A stretch of DNA of 64,000 nt, from assembly GCF_001643775.1 (NCBI RefSeq), contig NZ_CP011402.1:604001-668000 (forward strand), given 5' to 3'. This stretch comes from Denitrobacterium detoxificans. GTDB taxonomy: Bacteria; Actinomycetota; Coriobacteriia; Coriobacteriales; Eggerthellaceae. This document shows, piece by piece, positions 1-9,189 of the stretch. A program made the position numbers and the translations under genes. How positions within the stretch are numbered: position 1 is the first letter of the stretch; every line of letters starts with the position of its first letter. The notes under the pieces were generated by a model, which saw only the letters and a list, made by a program, of their open reading frames with translations, was not told the DNA's origin and did not search any database.

Positions 1-232
1 TGGCCTGCGGGTTGCCCACGTCCCAGAACGAGGAGGCGTTCAAGATGGCGGTGGGCGTGATGAAGTCGTCCTTGAACACCAACGACACGTCGATGAAGTA
101 GAAGACGAAGCAGAGCGTTAGGAGGAGGAACGACTTGCGATGCGAGACGAAGTACGCCGAAAGACTCGTGGCGGAAGCCATCATGTAGACGAACATCACG
201 CCAAGCGTGTAGTAGAACAAAACGGAAAGCAT
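1..232 (-). CDS. Membrane protein, N-terminal fragment (cut by window edge)
   Basis: The first 77 codons of a minus-strand gene that runs off the left end. The start ATG is at 232-230, preceded by a GAGAGGAG ribosome binding site (241-249). Visible residues begin MLSVLFYYTLGVMFVYMMAS and contain at least two hydrophobic segments (about residues 3-27 and 36-53), so this is an integral membrane protein. It is divergent from the carrier gene at 547. In Eggerthellaceae, membrane-bound LuxR regulators often face transport or reductase genes, so it could be the membrane part of such a regulator, but no DNA-binding domain is in view and that function is a guess. Confidence 0.6.
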   Translation of the reverse strand, partial: MLSVLFYYTLGVMFVYMMASATSLSAYFVSHRKSFLLLTLCFVFYFIDVSLVFKDDFITPTAILNASSFWDVGNPQA

Positions 233-546
233 CGCGTTAGGCTCCTCTCTTGCAACCTCTCGTAACGAATGCCGTTTAGCGTGGTTCATTCTATACCCTA
301 ACCGTTTTGGGCGCGCGGTGCCTTTTGCTCGCATCGACGAGGTGAGCTGCGGTTTATGCGTGATGTAGCCGCATGCCGAAAGATTTAGTCACGAAATACA
401 TCCGCGTAGAGACTTCTCTAGACCTGTGCGCGTTCCCCCTGCAATGCCAAGGTTGCCGTATCGACGTTGCGTCGATGGCGAGCGAGTGCCCGCGTGCGTG
501 CGAGAGCCAGGGCGCAAGCTCGTTGAACCCGAGCAAAGGAGGAGAT

Positions 547-2139
547 ATGTCTGAGGTTGCGGCAAGCGCTCCGGTCGGCGTAGACGAGCCGGTCGGGAAG
601 AAGGGGCGGGGCAAGCGGAAGTTCAGTTTCCCCTCGGCGTTTACCATTCTGTTTGCGGTTACGATCATCGCGGCGCTGTGCACGTACTTCGTGCCGGCGG
701 GCCAGTATAGCAAGCTGCTGTATGACAGCGACACGGGCATGCTGCAGATGACGGCCCCGTCGGGCGAGGTAGTGGAGCTGGACGCCACGCAGGAAACGCT
801 TGACGAGCTGGGCGTGAAAATCGACATCGACCAGTTCACGTCGGGCGCCATCACGAAGGCCGTAAGCATCCCGGGCACCTACGAGAGCCTGCCGCAGAAT
901 CCCTTTCCATTTACCGATATCCCGTACGCCATGGTCTATGGCGTTATCGACGGCATAGACGTGATGGTCTTCATCCTGTGCCTAGGCGGTCTCATTGGCG
1001 CGGTGAAGGCAACGGGCGCATTCGAAAGCGGCCTTACCGCACTCACGCGCAAGACGAAGGGCCGCGAGTTCCTGCTGGTCTTTGGCGTGTCGTGCTTCAT
1101 GATCTTCGGCGGCACGATGTGCGGCCTGGAAGAGGAGGCCGTTGCGTTCTATCCCATCCTGGCACCCGTGTTCATCGCGCTTGGGTACGACTCTATCGTG
1201 ACCGTGGGCGCCATTTTCATGGCAAGCTCCGTGGGCACGACGTTCTCCACGGTCAACCCGTTCTCGGCGGTCATTGCATCGAATGCCGCCGGCACCGTGT
1301 TCACCGAGGGCCTGTGGGTGCGTCTGCTGGGCCTGATCGTGGCGTCGGTGGTGTATCTGCTGTACCTGCACTGGTATAGCAAGAAGGTGAAGGCGAACCC
1401 CGAGTTCGGCTATGCCTACGAGGACAGCGCCAAGTTCAACGCCATGTGGAAGCTGGAAGAGGACGCGGGGGAGAAGCACGTCTTCACCGCGCGCAAGAAG
1501 ATCGTGCTGTGCATCTTCGTGGCCGCCTTCATCATCATGATTGTGGGCGTCATGAGCCTGGGCTGGTGGTTCCCGCAGATGGCCGCCGAGTTCGTAACGC
1601 TCGCCATTGCCGTGATGCTCATTGGCGGCTGCGGCAAGCAGGGCATCGGTGAGTCCAAGATGGTAGAGGCCTTCAGCGCCGGCGCGTCCAGCCTGGTGCC
1701 CGTTGCCCTGATCATCGGCCTGGCACGTGGCGTGAACTACGTTTTGAACTCGGGCCTTATCAGCGACACCATGCTCTACAGCGCCAGCAACGTGGTTGCG
1801 GGCATGAGCGGCCCCGTGTTCATCATCGCGCTACTGCTCATCTTCTTCGTGCTGGGCTTCGTGGTTCCCTCGTCGAGCGGTCTGGCCGTGCTGAGCATGC
1901 CCATCTTCGCGCCCCTGGCCGACACGGTGGGCATTCCCCGCTGGATCATCGTTGCCGCCTATCAGTTTGGCCAGTACGCGATGCTCTACATTGCTCCTAC
2001 CGGCCTGATCATGGCAACGTTGCAGATGCTCGACATGAAGATGTCGCATTGGTTCCGGTTCGTATGGCCCATGATGGTGTTTACGCTCGTGTTCGGCGCC
2101 GTGCTGCTGAGCATTTGCACGATCGTCTTCGCCGTGTAG
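547..2139 (+). CDS. YfcC/ArcD-like (DcuC superfamily) membrane carrier
   Basis: A 530-residue polytopic membrane protein of the YfcC / C4-dicarboxylate anaerobic carrier superfamily. The start at 547 is chosen over an upstream in-frame ATG at 373 because AAAGGAGGAGAT (535-546) precedes it and the next residues give a short cytosolic tail followed by a basic GKKGRGKRK patch and the first membrane helix. Family hallmarks include the GGTMCGLEEEAVAFYPIL and GTTFSTVNPFSAVIAS stretches and a late VVPSSSGLAVLSMP segment. Family members exchange amino acids such as arginine for ornithine, or carry small carboxylates; the substrate cannot be read from sequence. It is a single-gene unit ending in a strong terminator. 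Confidence 0.85.
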   Translation: MSEVAASAPVGVDEPVGKKGRGKRKFSFPSAFTILFAVTIIAALCTYFVPAGQYSKLLYDSDTGMLQMTAPSGEVVELDATQETLDELGVKIDIDQFTSGAITKAVSIPGTYESLPQNPFPFTDIPYAMVYGVIDGIDVMVFILCLGGLIGAVKATGAFESGLTALTRKTKGREFLLVFGVSCFMIFGGTMCGLEEEAVAFYPILAPVFIALGYDSIVTVGAIFMASSVGTTFSTVNPFSAVIASNAAGTVFTEGLWVRLLGLIVASVVYLLYLHWYSKKVKANPEFGYAYEDSAKFNAMWKLEEDAGEKHVFTARKKIVLCIFVAAFIIMIVGVMSLGWWFPQMAAEFVTLAIAVMLIGGCGKQGIGESKMVEAFSAGASSLVPVALIIGLARGVNYVLNSGLISDTMLYSASNVVAGMSGPVFIIALLLIFFVLGFVVPSSSGLAVLSMPIFAPLADTVGIPRWIIVAAYQFGQYAMLYIAPTGLIMATLQMLDMKMSHWFRFVWPMMVFTLVFGAVLLSICTIVFAV

Positions 2140-2165
2140 CCATCTACCCGCAGTAATCGTCCTTT

Positions 2166-2197
2166 GGCGCCATTCCGCATGGGGTGGCGCCTCTTTT
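2166..2197 (+). terminator. Intrinsic terminator after the YfcC-like gene
   Basis: GGCGCCA (2166-2172) pairs with TGGCGCC (2185-2191), and the inner TTCC can pair with GGGG. TCTTTT follows at once. It lies 27 bases past the stop codon. Confidence 0.8.
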
Positions 2198-2384
2198 ATG
2201 TATGGGGGCAATGTTTCGATTGTGTTACATGACGACGCGCTCTACGTGGAGTTATTTAGGTAAAGAAACGCTTTTGCGTGCTGGAGCGGGAGCGCGCGCA
2301 AGGGCGTCGGTACAATTGATACTCCGCGGGAGCTATAGACGATTGCGTCCGCGTTAGACGAGAACCGGTTATGCAAGGAGATGT

Positions 2385-4226
2385 ATGTCAACAGTTAAGT
2401 TCGGCGCGCACGCTCATGCGGATGCGCGTATCGGCGAGTTTGTGACGAAATTCCCTCGCCGTGTAGAGGCTACGCCGCCGGGCATGTGCCCCGTTGCGGT
2501 CGTTCAGTCGTTGCTGCAGACTTTCGCGGTCCAGACGTGCGGAAAGTGCGTCCCCTGTCGCGATGGTCTGCCCCAGCTTGCGAAGCTGCTCCAGTCGGTG
2601 CTGGATTGCCAGGCTTCCCCCGAAGACCTGGAGCGCATGCGCGCTCTGGCGGAAGTCGTTGCCGATTCGTCCGACTGCGCCATCGGCTATCAGGCTGCCC
2701 GGTCCTTGCTGGAGGGCATGGAGCTGTTCGCGGACGAATTCGCCAGCCATGTGAATGAGCATCGCTGCCTTTCCGATGTGGAGCAGACGGTACCCTGCGA
2801 AACGCTGTGCCCCGCGCACGTGAACGTACCTGCGTACGTTGCGCTGGCGGGCGAGGGCGATTTCGCTGGCGCCATTGGCATGATCCGCAAGGACAACCCG
2901 TTCCCCACGGCCTGCGCCTACGTGTGCGAGCATCCGTGCGAGACGCGTTGCCGCCGCAAGCTCATCGACGCTCCCATCAACATTCGCGGCATCAAGAAGT
3001 ACGCGGTCGACAATATGGCCGCCGACAAGGTGCCCACGCCCAAGCGCAATCCCGATACCGGCCGTAGCGTTGCCGTTATCGGCGGTGGTCCCGCTGGTAT
3101 GACCAGCGCGTATTACCTGGCGCTTATGGGGCATAAGGTAACGGTGTTCGAAAGCCACCCCGAGCTGGGCGGCATGATGCGCTACGCCATCCCGCCGTAC
3201 CGCTTCCCCCGCAAGCGCCTAGACGAAGATATCAACGCCATCCTTTCCGTTGGCAACATCGACGTTCGCTACAACACCACCATCACCGCGGAAAGCATGA
3301 AGGACATCGCGGAGTCGTTCGACGCCGTGTACGTGGCCATTGGCGCCCAGACGGGCCGCACGCTTTCCATTCCGGGTGCCGAAGGCGCCCGTGGCATCAT
3401 CCCCGCCATCGACGCGCTTGCGCATGCGGGCCTGCCCACGTTCCCCGACATGGAGGGCAAGAACGTAGTGGTCGTAGGCGGCGGCAACGTTGCCATGGAC
3501 GCGGCTCGCTCGTCGGTGCGCGCCGGTGCCGCCACCGTCACGGTTGCCTACCGTCGTAGGCTCGAGGACATGACGGCTCTGGAAACCGAAATTCACAGCG
3601 CCATCGAAGAGGGTGTGGAGATGCTCATGCTCCAGTCGCCCGCTTCCGTGGAAACCGACGACGAGGGCAACTGCGTGGCCCTTATCACGCAGCCCCAGAT
3701 GATCAGCGCCGTGAAACGCGGTCGCCCCGCACCCGTGGCTGCCAACAAGCCAGAGGTGCGCATTCCCGCCGATCTCATCTTGGTCGCCATCGGCCAGGAC
3801 ATCGTGTCGGCTCCGTTCGAGGAGTTCGGCATGAAGGCCAACCGTGGCTGCTTTGCCGCTAACGCCGAACTGCAGGCGGAAGGCTTCCAGAACGTATTCG
3901 TTGGCGGCGACTGCCAGACGGGCCCCAAGACCGTCATCATGGCCATTGCCGCAGGCAAGGTTGCCGCGCGCAATATCGACGAGTATCTGGGCTTCCATCA
4001 CACGCTCGATTGCGGCGTGGATGTGCCCGTCGCGGCTCCCAACGACCTTACGGAATATGGTCGCGTGGACGTCGTGGAGCGCCCCGCGCGCGAGCGCAAG
4101 CATGATTGGAATGCCGTCGAGGTCGAAATGACCAAGGAAGAAGCCGTGCAGGAGTGCGGCCGTTGCCTTCGCTGCGATCACTTCGGTTGCGGCACGCTAG
4201 TGGGAGGACGTGTTGAAATTGACTAA
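2385..4226 (+). CDS. Formate dehydrogenase partner: NuoF-type Fe-S domain fused to GltD-type FAD/NAD(P) oxidoreductase
   Basis: A 613-residue flavoprotein. Residues about 50-125 match the C-terminal 4Fe-4S domain of NuoF (TCGKCVPCRDGLPQL, later SSDCAIG). Residues 135-200 carry the cysteine-rich segment of glutamate synthase small subunit (CETLCPAHV, CEHPCETRC). Residues 225-540 are the GltD two-dinucleotide fold: FAD motif VAVIGGGPAGMTSAYYLALM and NAD(P) motif VVVVGGGNVAMDAARSSVRAG. The C-terminus has another cysteine set (ECGRCLRCDHFGCG). It overlaps the next gene by 17 bases, so the two are co-translated; it most likely passes electrons between the formate dehydrogenase large subunit and NAD(P). 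AAGGAGATGT precedes the start. Whether it bifurcates electrons cannot be told. Confidence 0.88.
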   Translation: MSTVKFGAHAHADARIGEFVTKFPRRVEATPPGMCPVAVVQSLLQTFAVQTCGKCVPCRDGLPQLAKLLQSVLDCQASPEDLERMRALAEVVADSSDCAIGYQAARSLLEGMELFADEFASHVNEHRCLSDVEQTVPCETLCPAHVNVPAYVALAGEGDFAGAIGMIRKDNPFPTACAYVCEHPCETRCRRKLIDAPINIRGIKKYAVDNMAADKVPTPKRNPDTGRSVAVIGGGPAGMTSAYYLALMGHKVTVFESHPELGGMMRYAIPPYRFPRKRLDEDINAILSVGNIDVRYNTTITAESMKDIAESFDAVYVAIGAQTGRTLSIPGAEGARGIIPAIDALAHAGLPTFPDMEGKNVVVVGGGNVAMDAARSSVRAGAATVTVAYRRRLEDMTALETEIHSAIEEGVEMLMLQSPASVETDDEGNCVALITQPQMISAVKRGRPAPVAANKPEVRIPADLILVAIGQDIVSAPFEEFGMKANRGCFAANAELQAEGFQNVFVGGDCQTGPKTVIMAIAAGKVAARNIDEYLGFHHTLDCGVDVPVAAPNDLTEYGRVDVVERPARERKHDWNAVEVEMTKEEAVQECGRCLRCDHFGCGTLVGGRVEID

Positions 4227-6921
4227 TCTCGTTATCGACGGCCAGCAGGTTTCCTGCTCGCCCCATGACACCATTCTCTCTGCTGCCCACAAGGCCGGTA
4301 TTCGCATTCCCAAGTTGTGCTTCCTGCGGAACACGAACAACATTGCCTCGTGCCGCGTGTGCGTGGTGGAAGTGGAAGGTGCAAGCCGCCTGGTCACTGC
4401 CTGCAATACGCCGGCCGAAGAGGGCATGGTCATTACCACGAACTCCCCGCGCGTCATGGCTGCGCGCCGTACCGCCCTGTCGTTGATTCTCGCCAATGGC
4501 GGCAAGAACGCGCTCGAGGCCCGTGACGGCCAAGCTACCGAATTCGCGCGCGTATGCCGCGAATGTGGCGTGGAATCTTCCGAGTTCCAGGTGGCCCCGC
4601 AGGCTGAAGCTCCTGTGGTGGAGGGCAACCCCTTCCTGTCTTACGACCCCAGCCTGTGCATTCAGTGCCAGCGTTGCGTGGGCGCTTGCAACAAGCGCGC
4701 CGGCAATCATACGCTCGTGGCGGGCAAACAGGGCGTTCGCTCGACCATCGAGGCGCCGTTCGGCCCCAACTGGAAGGCAACCGATTGCGAATCGTGTGGC
4801 AACTGCGCCCAGGCGTGCCCCACGGGCGCCCTTTCGATGCGCCGCCGTGCTGGTTACGAAGAATCCCAGGTTACGCGCACGCGCACTACGTGTCCGCATT
4901 GCGCGGTGGGCTGTCAGCTCGACTTGGTGGTGAAGGATGGCCGCATCGTGGACGCCGAGCCCGCTAAGGGGCCCAGCAACCAGGGCCTGCTGTGCGTGAA
5001 GGGTCGTTCGGGCAGCTTCGATTTCGTGAGCTCCTCCGATCGCCTCACCATGCCGCTCGTGAAGGATCCCGCTACGGGCGAGTTCCATGAAACCAGCTGG
5101 GACGAAGCGCTTTCCATCGTGGCCGACCGCTTCGGCGCCATTCGCGATACGCATGGCGGCAAGGCGCTGGCGGCATTTGCCTGCTCGCGTTCTACGAACG
5201 AGGATATCTACCTGTTGCAGAAGATGGCGCGTACCGCCTTCCGAACTAACAACATAGATAACTGCGCACGTGTTTGACACGCTCCCACGGTCGCCGGTCT
5301 GGCGACGACGCTGGGTTCGGGAGCCATGACGAACACGATTCCTGACATAACCGATAATCCCGATGTCATCTTGCTCGTGGGTTCCAATCCCGAGGAGGCT
5401 CATCCGGTGCTGGGCATGCGCATCCGCCAGGCGGTGGAGCGCGGCACACGTCTTATCGTGGTCGATCCGCGTGAAATCGGGCTGGCCTCTATGGCGGACG
5501 TGCACCTGAAATTGCGTCCGGGCACCAACGTGGCGTTTTCCAACGGCATGGTGCATGTGATGATCGAAGAGGGGCTGGTTGACCGCGCCTTTATCGAGCA
5601 GCGCACCGAAGGCTTCGAGGAGCTTGCCGCTATGGTGGCAAGCTACACGCCCGAACGTGTGGCTGAGATCTGCGGCATCGACGCGCGTGACCTGGTGCAG
5701 GCGGCGCGGCTGTATGCCACGGCCGGCACGGCGCCCATCATCTACTGCCTGGGCGTGGCCGAGCATTCCACGGGCACCGAAGGCGTCATGTCCATGTCGA
5801 ACATGGCCATGGTGTGCGGCAAGCTGGGTCGTCGCGGTTGCGGCGTGAATCCCATCCGCGGTCAGAACAACGTGCAGGGCGCCTGCGATATGGGCGCTTC
5901 GCCCAACGATTTCACGGGCTATCAGAAGATCGCCAACGAAGACGTCGTCAAGAAGTTCGAAGATGCGTGGGGCACCGAACTGCCGCATTGGCAGGGCCTG
6001 CGCTCCACCGAAGTGTTCCCCGCGGCTATCGCTGGCGACGTGCGTGGCCTGTTCATCTTCGGCGAGGACCCGGTGCGCACCGATCCCGATACGCATCATG
6101 TGATCCGCGCGCTCGAATCGCTGGAATTCCTGGTGGTGAGCGAGCTGTTCATGACCGAGACCGCCAAGTACGCCGACGTGGTGCTGCCTGGCGCCGCCTA
6201 TGCGGAAAAGGAAGGCACGTTCACGAATACCGAGCGCCGCATTCAGCGCGTGCGCAAGGCTGTGGGCGCCCCCGGTCAGGCGCGTCTGGATACCGATATC
6301 TTCATCGATATCATGAATCGCATGGGCTATGCGCAGCCGCAGCTTACGGGTGCGCAGATTATGGATGAAATCGCGCAGCTCACTCCTTCGTATCATGGTG
6401 TGAGCCATGAACGCCTGGACGGCGCTGACGTGGCGGGTCGCGGTCTGCAGTGGCCGTGCCTGGCGGGCGATCATCCGGGTACGCCCATCATGCACGTCGA
6501 TACGTTTGCGCGCGGGCGTGGCACGTATTCCACGGCCGAGTACCGTCCCTCGGCGGAGCTGCCCGATGGCGAATTCCCTCTGGTCATGATGACGGGCCGT
6601 GTGCTGAACCAGTACAACGCGTGCGCTATGACGGGCCGCACGCCGGGCCTGAACGAAATCTGCGACGAGTCGTTCATCGAGCTGAACACGCAAGATGCGG
6701 CGGCGCGTGGCATTGCCGATGGTGATAGGGTGCGCGTAAGCTCGCGTCGCGGCGAAATCACGTCAGTCGCGCGCGTTTCCGGCAAGACGAACCCGGGCGA
6801 AACCTGGATGCCGTTCCACTTCCAGGACGGCAACAGCAACTGGCTTACGAATGCTGCTTTGGACAACGTGTGCGCCGTACCCGAGTTCAAGGTCTGCGCC
6901 ATTCAGGTGGAAAAGGCTTAG
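4210..6921 (+). CDS. Selenocysteine-containing formate dehydrogenase, NuoG-like catalytic subunit
   Basis: One 903-residue protein read through an in-frame TGA at 5275-5277 (Sec356). The flanking residues CARV-Sec-HAPTVAGL correspond to the active site of formate dehydrogenase H (CARV-Sec-HGPSVAGL). Domains in order: a [2Fe-2S] ferredoxin fold (Cys37, 48, 51, 65), a NuoG-type FARVCRECG segment, two 4Fe-4S clusters (CIQCQRCVGAC near 153, CESCGNCAQACP near 196), a further cluster motif CPHCAVGC near 228, then the molybdo/tungsto-bis-PGD catalytic domain. No TAT signal, so cytosolic. It oxidises formate or reduces CO2 with the preceding flavoprotein. Start is GTG 4210 or TTG 4213; GGAGG at 4203-4207 fits the TTG slightly better. 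Confidence 0.95.
5275..5313 (+). promoter_or_regulatory. Bacterial SECIS element in the cytosolic formate dehydrogenase gene
   Basis: After the TGA, GTCGCC (5290-5295) pairs perfectly with GGCGAC (5301-5306) around a GGTCT loop (5296-5300). The loop starts 22 bases from the T of TGA, the same spacing and loop sequence as in E. coli fdhF. This is the SelB binding site. Confidence 0.93.
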
Positions 6922-6949
6922 GGCCTGCTTCCATAGTCGTAACGCAAAC

Positions 6950-6981
6950 GGGTGCGAGCAATCAGCTCGCACCCGTTTTTT
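6950..6981 (+). terminator. Intrinsic terminator after formate dehydrogenase
   Basis: GGGTGCGAGC (6950-6959) pairs with GCTCGCACCC (6965-6974) around AATCA, followed by G and six T. Confidence 0.92.
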
Positions 6982-6989
6982 CTTGCGCG

Positions 6990-7018
6990 TTGCAAAGTGC
7001 TTCTTGCGTCTGTATAAC
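6990..7018 (+). promoter_or_regulatory. Sigma-70-type promoter for the small ORF at 7061
   Basis: TTGCAA (6990-6995), 17-base spacer, TATAAC (7013-7018). It lies directly after the preceding terminator and 42 bases before the small ORF start. Confidence 0.6.
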
Positions 7019-7060
7019 GTAGTGGTGAATGTTGGGCCTGGAACGTATAGGGGGTGTCTT

Positions 7061-7177
7061 ATGAAATGTGGAATTCTTCGCTCTGCGATAATGGCGTTTG
7101 CATTGATGCTGTTCACCGATGATTTCCTGCAAGATGTGAGTGAGGTCCCCGTCCAGGAGCGAAATCTGTTCGAGTAA
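7061..7177 (+). CDS. Small protein, 38 residues, unknown
   Basis: ATG at 7061 is preceded by AGGGGG at a suitable distance, by a promoter at 6990-7018, and the ORF is followed by a terminator at 7204-7246, so this short frame has every element of an independent gene. It starts MKCGILRSAIMAFALMLF, one hydrophobic stretch, then a mostly acidic tail ending RNLFE. It may be a small membrane peptide. Its place between a selenoprotein and selB is suggestive only. The opposite strand also has a short open frame here, without comparable signals. No family recognised. Confidence 0.5.
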   Translation: MKCGILRSAIMAFALMLFTDDFLQDVSEVPVQERNLFE

Positions 7178-7203
7178 GCCCATAAGATAGGGCGCGTAAT
7201 ACG

Positions 7204-7246
7204 AAACGAGGCGCGATGGCCGGGTGAGCCTTCGCGCCTCGTTTTT
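7204..7246. terminator. Bidirectional terminator between the small ORF and selB
   Basis: AAACGAGGCGCGA (7204-7216) pairs with TCGCGCCTCGTTT (7232-7244); T-rich sequence follows on the plus strand and, less strongly, on the minus strand. It sits between convergent genes. Confidence 0.85.
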
Positions 7247-7263
7247 CGTTTTGTGCGGGAGGA

Positions 7264-9186
7264 TTATCCCAACGTGCGCATGTTCCCTTCGCGCTTGGTG
7301 ATGCCGCGTGCGTCGAGCAGCTCCAGCAGGGGAACGGCGTACTTGCGCGTGGTGCCCAGCGCGTCCTTCAGGTCGGCTACGCTGGCTTCGCCATGTTCTT
7401 CCAGGTACGTGCGCACGGCCTGTGCACACTTCTGAATGGCCGTCTCGCTGAAGAACAGGTCGGCGTCGAGCTTCGTTACCTTGCCGTCGCGCTTCAGCTG
7501 GTTCAGGGCCTTGTCGCCCATGCGCGGGTCTACTCCCGCCTGCGTGAACAGGTCGGTGCGCAGCGGGGGCGTGGCGAATTCTGCATCGAGCACGGCAAGC
7601 AACGCGGTTGCGGCGTCGTCGATGGCGGCTGCTGCGGCGCCTTGGGCGCTGGGGTGGCCAATGTGGCCGCCGGAATGCGTGGCCTTGCCTGCGGCTTCGG
7701 CCTCGCGTACGAGCGCGGAAAAGCAGCTGGCAGAGCAGCGTGGCGCACTCTGGCGACGCAGGTCTTCGGATGCAATGCCAATGGCCTGCGGGTTCTTCGC
7801 GTGGAATGCCAGCAGCGCGCGTTCGATGGCGCTTACGTGCTTCTGCACGACGCGGCGCGTGGTGTACAGCGTGTCGCCTTCCGCTTGCAACGTCACGAGC
7901 TTGCGGGCCGCAGCGGTGGCTTTCAGGCATTCGGAAACGGCTTCTGCGGGCAGGCCCAGCCCGCGTGCCAGCGAAGCGGCGCTTGCGGGGAATTCCTCGC
8001 GTTCCACCGCAGCTTGCACGGCCGTGGCAATGTCGCCGTCGCGTAGCGCGTCGAGCATGGCGCGGTCGACGTCGGTAAGGTTCGTGCGCCTACGCGGATG
8101 CGCCATCAGGATGCGGCCACCGCCGGCTACCTGCACGGGCGAGTACGTGCGCACGATGAATCGGTCGCTGCTGGCAACGGGCAGGGGCTCTTCCAGGCGA
8201 ATCTGCGCGTACGTGCTCTCTCCCGAGGCCAGCGCCTTCTTGCCGTCGCAGAACAGCACGCGTCCCAGCACCTCGCGGGTGCCGTGCGCCACGTGCATGC
8301 GCGCGCCCGTTTCCAGGGGCTTGCCGGTTTTGGCGGTGTCGAGGTAGGTGAAGAACGCGTCGAAGCGGTCGCTCGTGGCCAGCGTGCCAGGTTCGGCCAG
8401 GAAGTCGCCGGGGGCGATCTGGCTGGTGGAAAGGTCGGGCAGGTTCAGCGCCACGCGGTTGCCGGCGCAGGCTGCCTCTACGGGCGTGTCGTGCATCTGC
8501 ACCGAGCGGATGCGGCTCGTCTTGCCACTGGGAAGCACTTCCACGGAACCGCCTACGCGCGCCTCGCCGCTCCACAGCGTGCCCGTGATCACGGTGCCCG
8601 CGCCCTTGATGGTGAACACGCGGTCTACCGGCAGGCGCAGGGCGCGATGCTGACGTGCGGGTTCCACGCCCGAGCATGCGCGCTGGATGGCGGCGCGCAC
8701 CTCTTCCACGCCCGTGCCCTCGACGGAGCTCACGGGGATGATTTCTGCCTGAGCGTAGGGCGTATTCTGCAGGAACGAGCGAATCTCGTCGCTCATGAAG
8801 GCGATCCAGTCGTCGTCGACCAGGTCGGCCTTGCTCAGGGCCACGACGCAGGCGGGGACGCCCAGCGTTTCCAGAACGGCAACGTGCTCGATGGTTTGCG
8901 GCATGATGCCGTCGTCGGCGGCGATGACCAGCAGCGCCACGTCGATGCCGGTGGCGCCCGCGATCATCTGGCGCACGAAACGCTCGTGACCAGGCACGTC
9001 CACCACGCCCATGGTGCGGCCGTCGGGCAGTTCCAGCTGGGCGAATCCAAGCTCGATGGTGATGCCGCGCTTCTTTTCCTCGCGCAGGCGGTCGGGGTCG
9101 GTGCCCGTAAGCGCCAGCGTGAGCGACGATTTGCCGTGGTCGATGTGGCCGGCGGTGCCCAGTACCAGATGGGGTGCGTTTGCCAT
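7264..9186 (-). CDS. selB: Selenocysteine-specific translation elongation factor SelB
   Basis: A 640-residue GTPase that brings Sec-tRNA-Sec to UGA codons marked by a SECIS. The N-terminal EF-Tu-like G domain shows [13 protein letters not shown] (P-loop, residues 8-20), DVPGHERFV (G3) and [10 protein letters not shown] (G4); beta-barrel domains follow, and the C-terminal third is the alanine-rich winged-helix repeat region that binds SECIS RNA. Length is normal for the family. AGGAGA precedes the ATG, which starts 3 bases after the selA stop, so selA-selB is one transcription unit. Clients visible here are the genes at 4210, 26788 and 17914 (selD). Confidence 0.97.
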   Translation of the reverse strand: MANAPHLVLGTAGHIDHGKSSLTLALTGTDPDRLREEKKRGITIELGFAQLELPDGRTMGVVDVPGHERFVRQMIAGATGIDVALLVIAADDGIMPQTIEHVAVLETLGVPACVVALSKADLVDDDWIAFMSDEIRSFLQNTPYAQAEIIPVSSVEGTGVEEVRAAIQRACSGVEPARQHRALRLPVDRVFTIKGAGTVITGTLWSGEARVGGSVEVLPSGKTSRIRSVQMHDTPVEAACAGNRVALNLPDLSTSQIAPGDFLAEPGTLATSDRFDAFFTYLDTAKTGKPLETGARMHVAHGTREVLGRVLFCDGKKALASGESTYAQIRLEEPLPVASSDRFIVRTYSPVQVAGGGRILMAHPRRRTNLTDVDRAMLDALRDGDIATAVQAAVEREEFPASAASLARGLGLPAEAVSECLKATAAARKLVTLQAEGDTLYTTRRVVQKHVSAIERALLAFHAKNPQAIGIASEDLRRQSAPRCSASCFSALVREAEAAGKATHSGGHIGHPSAQGAAAAAIDDAATALLAVLDAEFATPPLRTDLFTQAGVDPRMGDKALNQLKRDGKVTKLDADLFFSETAIQKCAQAVRTYLEEHGEASVADLKDALGTTRKYAVPLLELLDARGITKREGNMRTLG

Positions 9187-9189
9187 GGC

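Noticed and set aside
4048-6693. 881-codon minus-strand ORF
   Set aside because: Antisense shadow of the Sec formate dehydrogenase gene; low-complexity His/Arg/Ala composition, no SD, no family motif.
4210-6921. Formate dehydrogenase split by a stop codon, as a pseudogene
   Set aside because: The TGA is at the conserved Sec position with a SECIS identical in loop and spacing to E. coli fdhF, and selA, selB, selD and tRNA-Sec are all present.
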